NCBI GenBank assembly: GCA_013151365.1
Contig: JAADIK010000075.1
Span: forward strand, 1-15,450
Length of the DNA stretch: 15,450 nucleotides
Reading direction: 5' to 3'
Source of the DNA: Deltaproteobacteria bacterium
GTDB lineage: Bacteria > Desulfobacterota > Desulfobulbia > Desulfobulbales > Desulfobulbaceae
The first letter of the stretch is position 1. Every line of letters starts with the position of its first letter. Below, piece after piece: positions 13,447 to 15,450 of the stretch. Made by a program: the position numbers and the translations under genes. The notes beneath the pieces were generated by a model. It was not told the DNA's origin. It saw nothing but the letters and a program-made list of their open reading frames with translations, and did no database searches.

Positions 13447-14892
13447 ATGGGCCTGGAACTCCGACAGCAGGTCAAGCTGGTACAAAAGCTGGTCATGACC
13501 CCGCAGTTGCGGCAGGCGATCAAGCTGCTGCAGCTCAACCGCCTTGAACTCACCGATGCCCTGCGGGCCGAGATTGAGCAGAATCCTCTGCTTGAGGAGG
13601 TGCAGCCGGAGGCGGACCTGCAATCGAACCCTGATGCCCTGTCGGCGACCGAGGCCGCGGACCCCCTGGAAGCCCCGGTCACCGGGCAGGTGGCGGGCGA
13701 TGGTCCCGCCAGCCTGGCCGAGGTCGACTGGAATGATTATTCCAACAATTTTGACAACGATCTCTCCTTTGCCCGGGAAACCCCGCCCGCCGATGCTCCC
13801 TCCCAGTTTGATTTTATCTCCAAGAAGCCGGGGATCGAGAGCCACCTGCAATGGCAGCTGGCCCATCTTGACCTGGACAAGCAGGAACTCGCCATTGCCT
13901 ATTTTATCATCGGCAACCTGGACGGGCACGGTTTCATGGATGCCGACATTGATGATATCTGCGCCTATGCCGACTGCACCACGGAGGTCGCGGAGCAGAT
14001 GCTCTCCCTGGTCCAGGGCCTTGATCCGCCGGGTATCGCCGCCCGCGATATCCGGGAATCCCTGCTCCTGCAACTTGAGCGCAAGGGCCTGACGGATTCC
14101 CTGGCCTACGAGATTGTCCGGGACCATATGAACTTGCTGGAAATGAGGAATTTCGGCCTCCTGGCCAGGAAGACCGGCGCTCCGGTCCGGCATGTGGTGA
14201 CGGCCGTGGGGGTGATCGCCGATCTGACCCCCTATCCGGCCAATGAATTCACGAACGAGCAGACCTGCTACATCGTGCCGGACGTCTATGTTTTTAAGCT
14301 GGACAACGAGTTTATTATTCGGCTCAATGACGAGGGGCTGCCCAATCTGCGGCTTTCGGAAGAGTACCTGGCCCTGCTCAAGACCAAGAAGCTTAATTCC
14401 GAATCCCGCGGCTATATCCGGGAAAAGCGCCGGAGCGCCCAATGGTTTATCAATTCCATTCAACAGAGACAGCGTACTATCTATAAGGTAATGGAGAGCC
14501 TGCTCAAGTTTCAGCGGGATTTTTTCGAGTACGGCCCGGGGCATCTCAAGCCGTTGATCCTGCGCGAAGTGGCCGAAGATATCAGTATGCACGAATCCAC
14601 GATCAGCCGCGTGACCTCAAACAAGTACGCCCATACGCCCCAGGGGATTTACGAGCTGAAATATTTTTTCAGCACCGCCCTGACCACCATTGACGGTGAC
14701 GTGGTGTCCGCCGAGAACATCAAAAACCGAATTCGCCAGCTGGTCGAGCATGAAAACCCGGCAAAACCGCTCAGCGACAATACGATTTCCGAGCTGCTGG
14801 TCAAGGAAAATATCAAGGTGGCGCGGCGTACTGTTGCCAAGTATCGTGAACAGATAGGGATTCTGCCCGTGAAATTCCGGCGTAAGAAATAA
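13447..14892 (+). CDS. rpoN: RNA polymerase sigma-54 factor
   Basis: A 481-residue sigma-54, normal length, which directs RNA polymerase to -24/-12 promoters opened by AAA+ activators. Region I has the expected start MGLELRQQVKLVQKLVMTPQL followed by a run of leucine/glutamine helices (to about 50). An acidic region II (about 50-110) is followed by the core-binding domain, then the helix-turn-helix ISMHESTISRVTSNKYAHTP, and the C-terminal RpoN box ARRTVAKYR (459-467). The start at 13447 was chosen because it matches the family N-terminus. The frame is open 50 codons further back, to a GTG overlapping the lptB stop, but that extension is Arg/Pro-rich and unlike any sigma-54. No clear Shine-Dalgarno precedes 13447. 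It lies between lptB and ptsN, a common arrangement in Proteobacteria. Confidence 0.95.
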   Translation: MGLELRQQVKLVQKLVMTPQLRQAIKLLQLNRLELTDALRAEIEQNPLLEEVQPEADLQSNPDALSATEAADPLEAPVTGQVAGDGPASLAEVDWNDYSNNFDNDLSFARETPPADAPSQFDFISKKPGIESHLQWQLAHLDLDKQELAIAYFIIGNLDGHGFMDADIDDICAYADCTTEVAEQMLSLVQGLDPPGIAARDIRESLLLQLERKGLTDSLAYEIVRDHMNLLEMRNFGLLARKTGAPVRHVVTAVGVIADLTPYPANEFTNEQTCYIVPDVYVFKLDNEFIIRLNDEGLPNLRLSEEYLALLKTKKLNSESRGYIREKRRSAQWFINSIQQRQRTIYKVMESLLKFQRDFFEYGPGHLKPLILREVAEDISMHESTISRVTSNKYAHTPQGIYELKYFFSTALTTIDGDVVSAENIKNRIRQLVEHENPAKPLSDNTISELLVKENIKVARRTVAKYREQIGILPVKFRRKK

Positions 14893-14896
14893 TAAT

Positions 14897-15340
14897 ATGC
14901 TTAATTTAAGTAAAGAATGCGTGATCCTTGATCTGGCGGCAACGACCAAGGAGGCTGTGTTGAGGGAACTGGCGGAGGCCGTGCGCCATCAATGTCCGGC
15001 AATCGGCATTGACGAGATCTGCCGGGTGCTGACGGAGCGCGAACAGGTCGGCTCGACCGGCGTGGGGAACGGTGTCGCCATTCCCCACGGCAAGGTCGCG
15101 GGGCTGGACCGGATTATGCTTTGCTTCGGCCGCAGCCGGCGAGGCATCGCTTTTGACGTCTTCGACAACCAGCCGGTTCACCTTTTTGTCGTGATTCTTT
15201 CTTCGGTCGGCCTGGCTGATGAATACCTGAAAACCCTGGCCCGGGTGAGCCGCCTGTTGAAACAGGCGGACAAGAGACAGCTTCTGCTGCGGGCGGAAAA
15301 CCGGCAGGACATTGTCGACGTTTTTGCGGCCTCGGCTTGA
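14897..15340 (+). CDS. ptsN: PTS IIA-like nitrogen regulatory protein (EIIA-Ntr)
   Basis: A 147-residue phosphocarrier of the PTS EIIA type-2 (fructose/mannitol) fold. It accepts phosphate from the nitrogen PTS (PtsP-NPr) and regulates partners rather than moving sugar. The phosphorylated residue is His64 in GVGNGVAIPHGKV, preceded by the helix containing LTEREQVGSTG; the C-terminal helix LKTLARVSRLLKQADKRQLLL is also typical. The ATG lies 4 nt after the rpoN stop, and the nearby AAGAAATAATA is a poor ribosome binding site, so coupling to rpoN is likely. Many Proteobacteria have hpf (raiA-like) between rpoN and ptsN; it is absent here. No rapZ or HPr gene follows within the window. Confidence 0.93.
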   Translation: MLNLSKECVILDLAATTKEAVLRELAEAVRHQCPAIGIDEICRVLTEREQVGSTGVGNGVAIPHGKVAGLDRIMLCFGRSRRGIAFDVFDNQPVHLFVVILSSVGLADEYLKTLARVSRLLKQADKRQLLLRAENRQDIVDVFAASA

Positions 15341-15353
15341 GGCCGTTGTTGTG
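15327..15353 (+). terminator. possible intrinsic terminator at the end of ptsN
   Basis: CGGCCTC (15327-15333), a 5-nt loop, and GAGGCCG (15339-15345) form a perfect 7-bp GC-rich hairpin that overlaps the ptsN stop codon. It is followed by TTGTTGT. The U-tract is interrupted, so termination may be partial. The place fits the end of the plus-strand operon before a convergent gene. Confidence 0.4.
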
Positions 15354-15410
15354 CCAAAAATTCCGGCCGCCGATTTTCCTCTCCGAACTTGTTTTTTTGC
15401 GCGAATCCTT

Positions 15411-15450
15411 TTATTTACGGATCATTTCGGCCAGCTGAAAGGCCATCTCC
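15411..15450 (-). CDS. C-terminal end of an unidentified convergent gene
   Basis: On the minus strand the final 40 bases read EMAFQLAEMIRK followed by TAA (15411-15413). The sequence is helix-like and has a plausible composition, but 12 codons are too few to name a family or to exclude chance. If real, it converges on ptsN with a 70-bp gap (15341-15410) that holds a T-rich stretch and no other clear feature. Confidence 0.3.
   Translation of the reverse strand, partial: EMAFQLAEMIRK

Noticed and set aside
1..15450. CRISPR arrays, tRNA or rRNA genes, phage or transposase genes, or a defence island
   Set aside because: I looked for regularly spaced repeats, cloverleaf-like sequences and typical proteins and saw none. 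All recognised genes are biosynthetic or housekeeping.

Overview
The window is a GC-rich chromosomal segment that reads as ordinary core metabolism. It probably comes from a sulfate-reducer-like member of the Desulfobacterota (former Deltaproteobacteria). That placement is an inference from gene order: an arginine cluster runs into a lipoprotein, lysA and dap genes, and faces an lpt-rpoN-ptsN cluster. I could not test it by search. I found no CRISPR array, integrase, transposase gene, tRNA or rRNA.

Layout. Positions 1-11486 form one long minus-strand block, read right to left: argB, argD, argF, argG, argH, a fibronectin-type-III lipoprotein, lysA, dapF, dapA, dapB and the start of folK. Many junctions are tight (4-nt ATGA overlaps or gaps of 2-3 nt). 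The exceptions are argD-argF, dapF-dapA and the two spacers around dapB. Positions 11487-11967 are a divergent intergenic region with a good sigma70-type promoter in each direction and a structured leader in front of argB. Positions 11968-15340 are a plus-strand block: lptA, lptB, rpoN, ptsN. The last 40 bases may hold the end of a convergent minus-strand gene.

The minus-strand genes supply ornithine-to-arginine enzymes (ArgB, ArgD, ArgF, ArgG, ArgH) and late diaminopimelate/lysine enzymes (DapA, DapB, DapF, LysA). Aspartate- and glutamate-family biosynthesis are therefore largely co-transcribed. The plus-strand genes supply part of the lipopolysaccharide transport machine (LptA, LptB), sigma-54, and a nitrogen-type PTS regulator.

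Three things are out of the ordinary. First, both spacers around dapB are largely occupied by copies of one repeat in opposite orientation. The longer copy (about 220 bp) is bounded by a 15-bp perfect inverted repeat and looks like a MITE. One copy abuts the dapA stop codon and the other sits against the folK start codon. Second, argH and argD each carry a frame-breaking small deletion (best explained as 7 nt and 2 nt) while every other gene is intact. This is either assembly error or decay of arginine synthesis. Third, the roughly 300-nt argB leader has a nested hairpin whose 3' arm can instead pair with an upstream 11-nt sequence, a possible regulatory switch. None of these is proven to be a new system.
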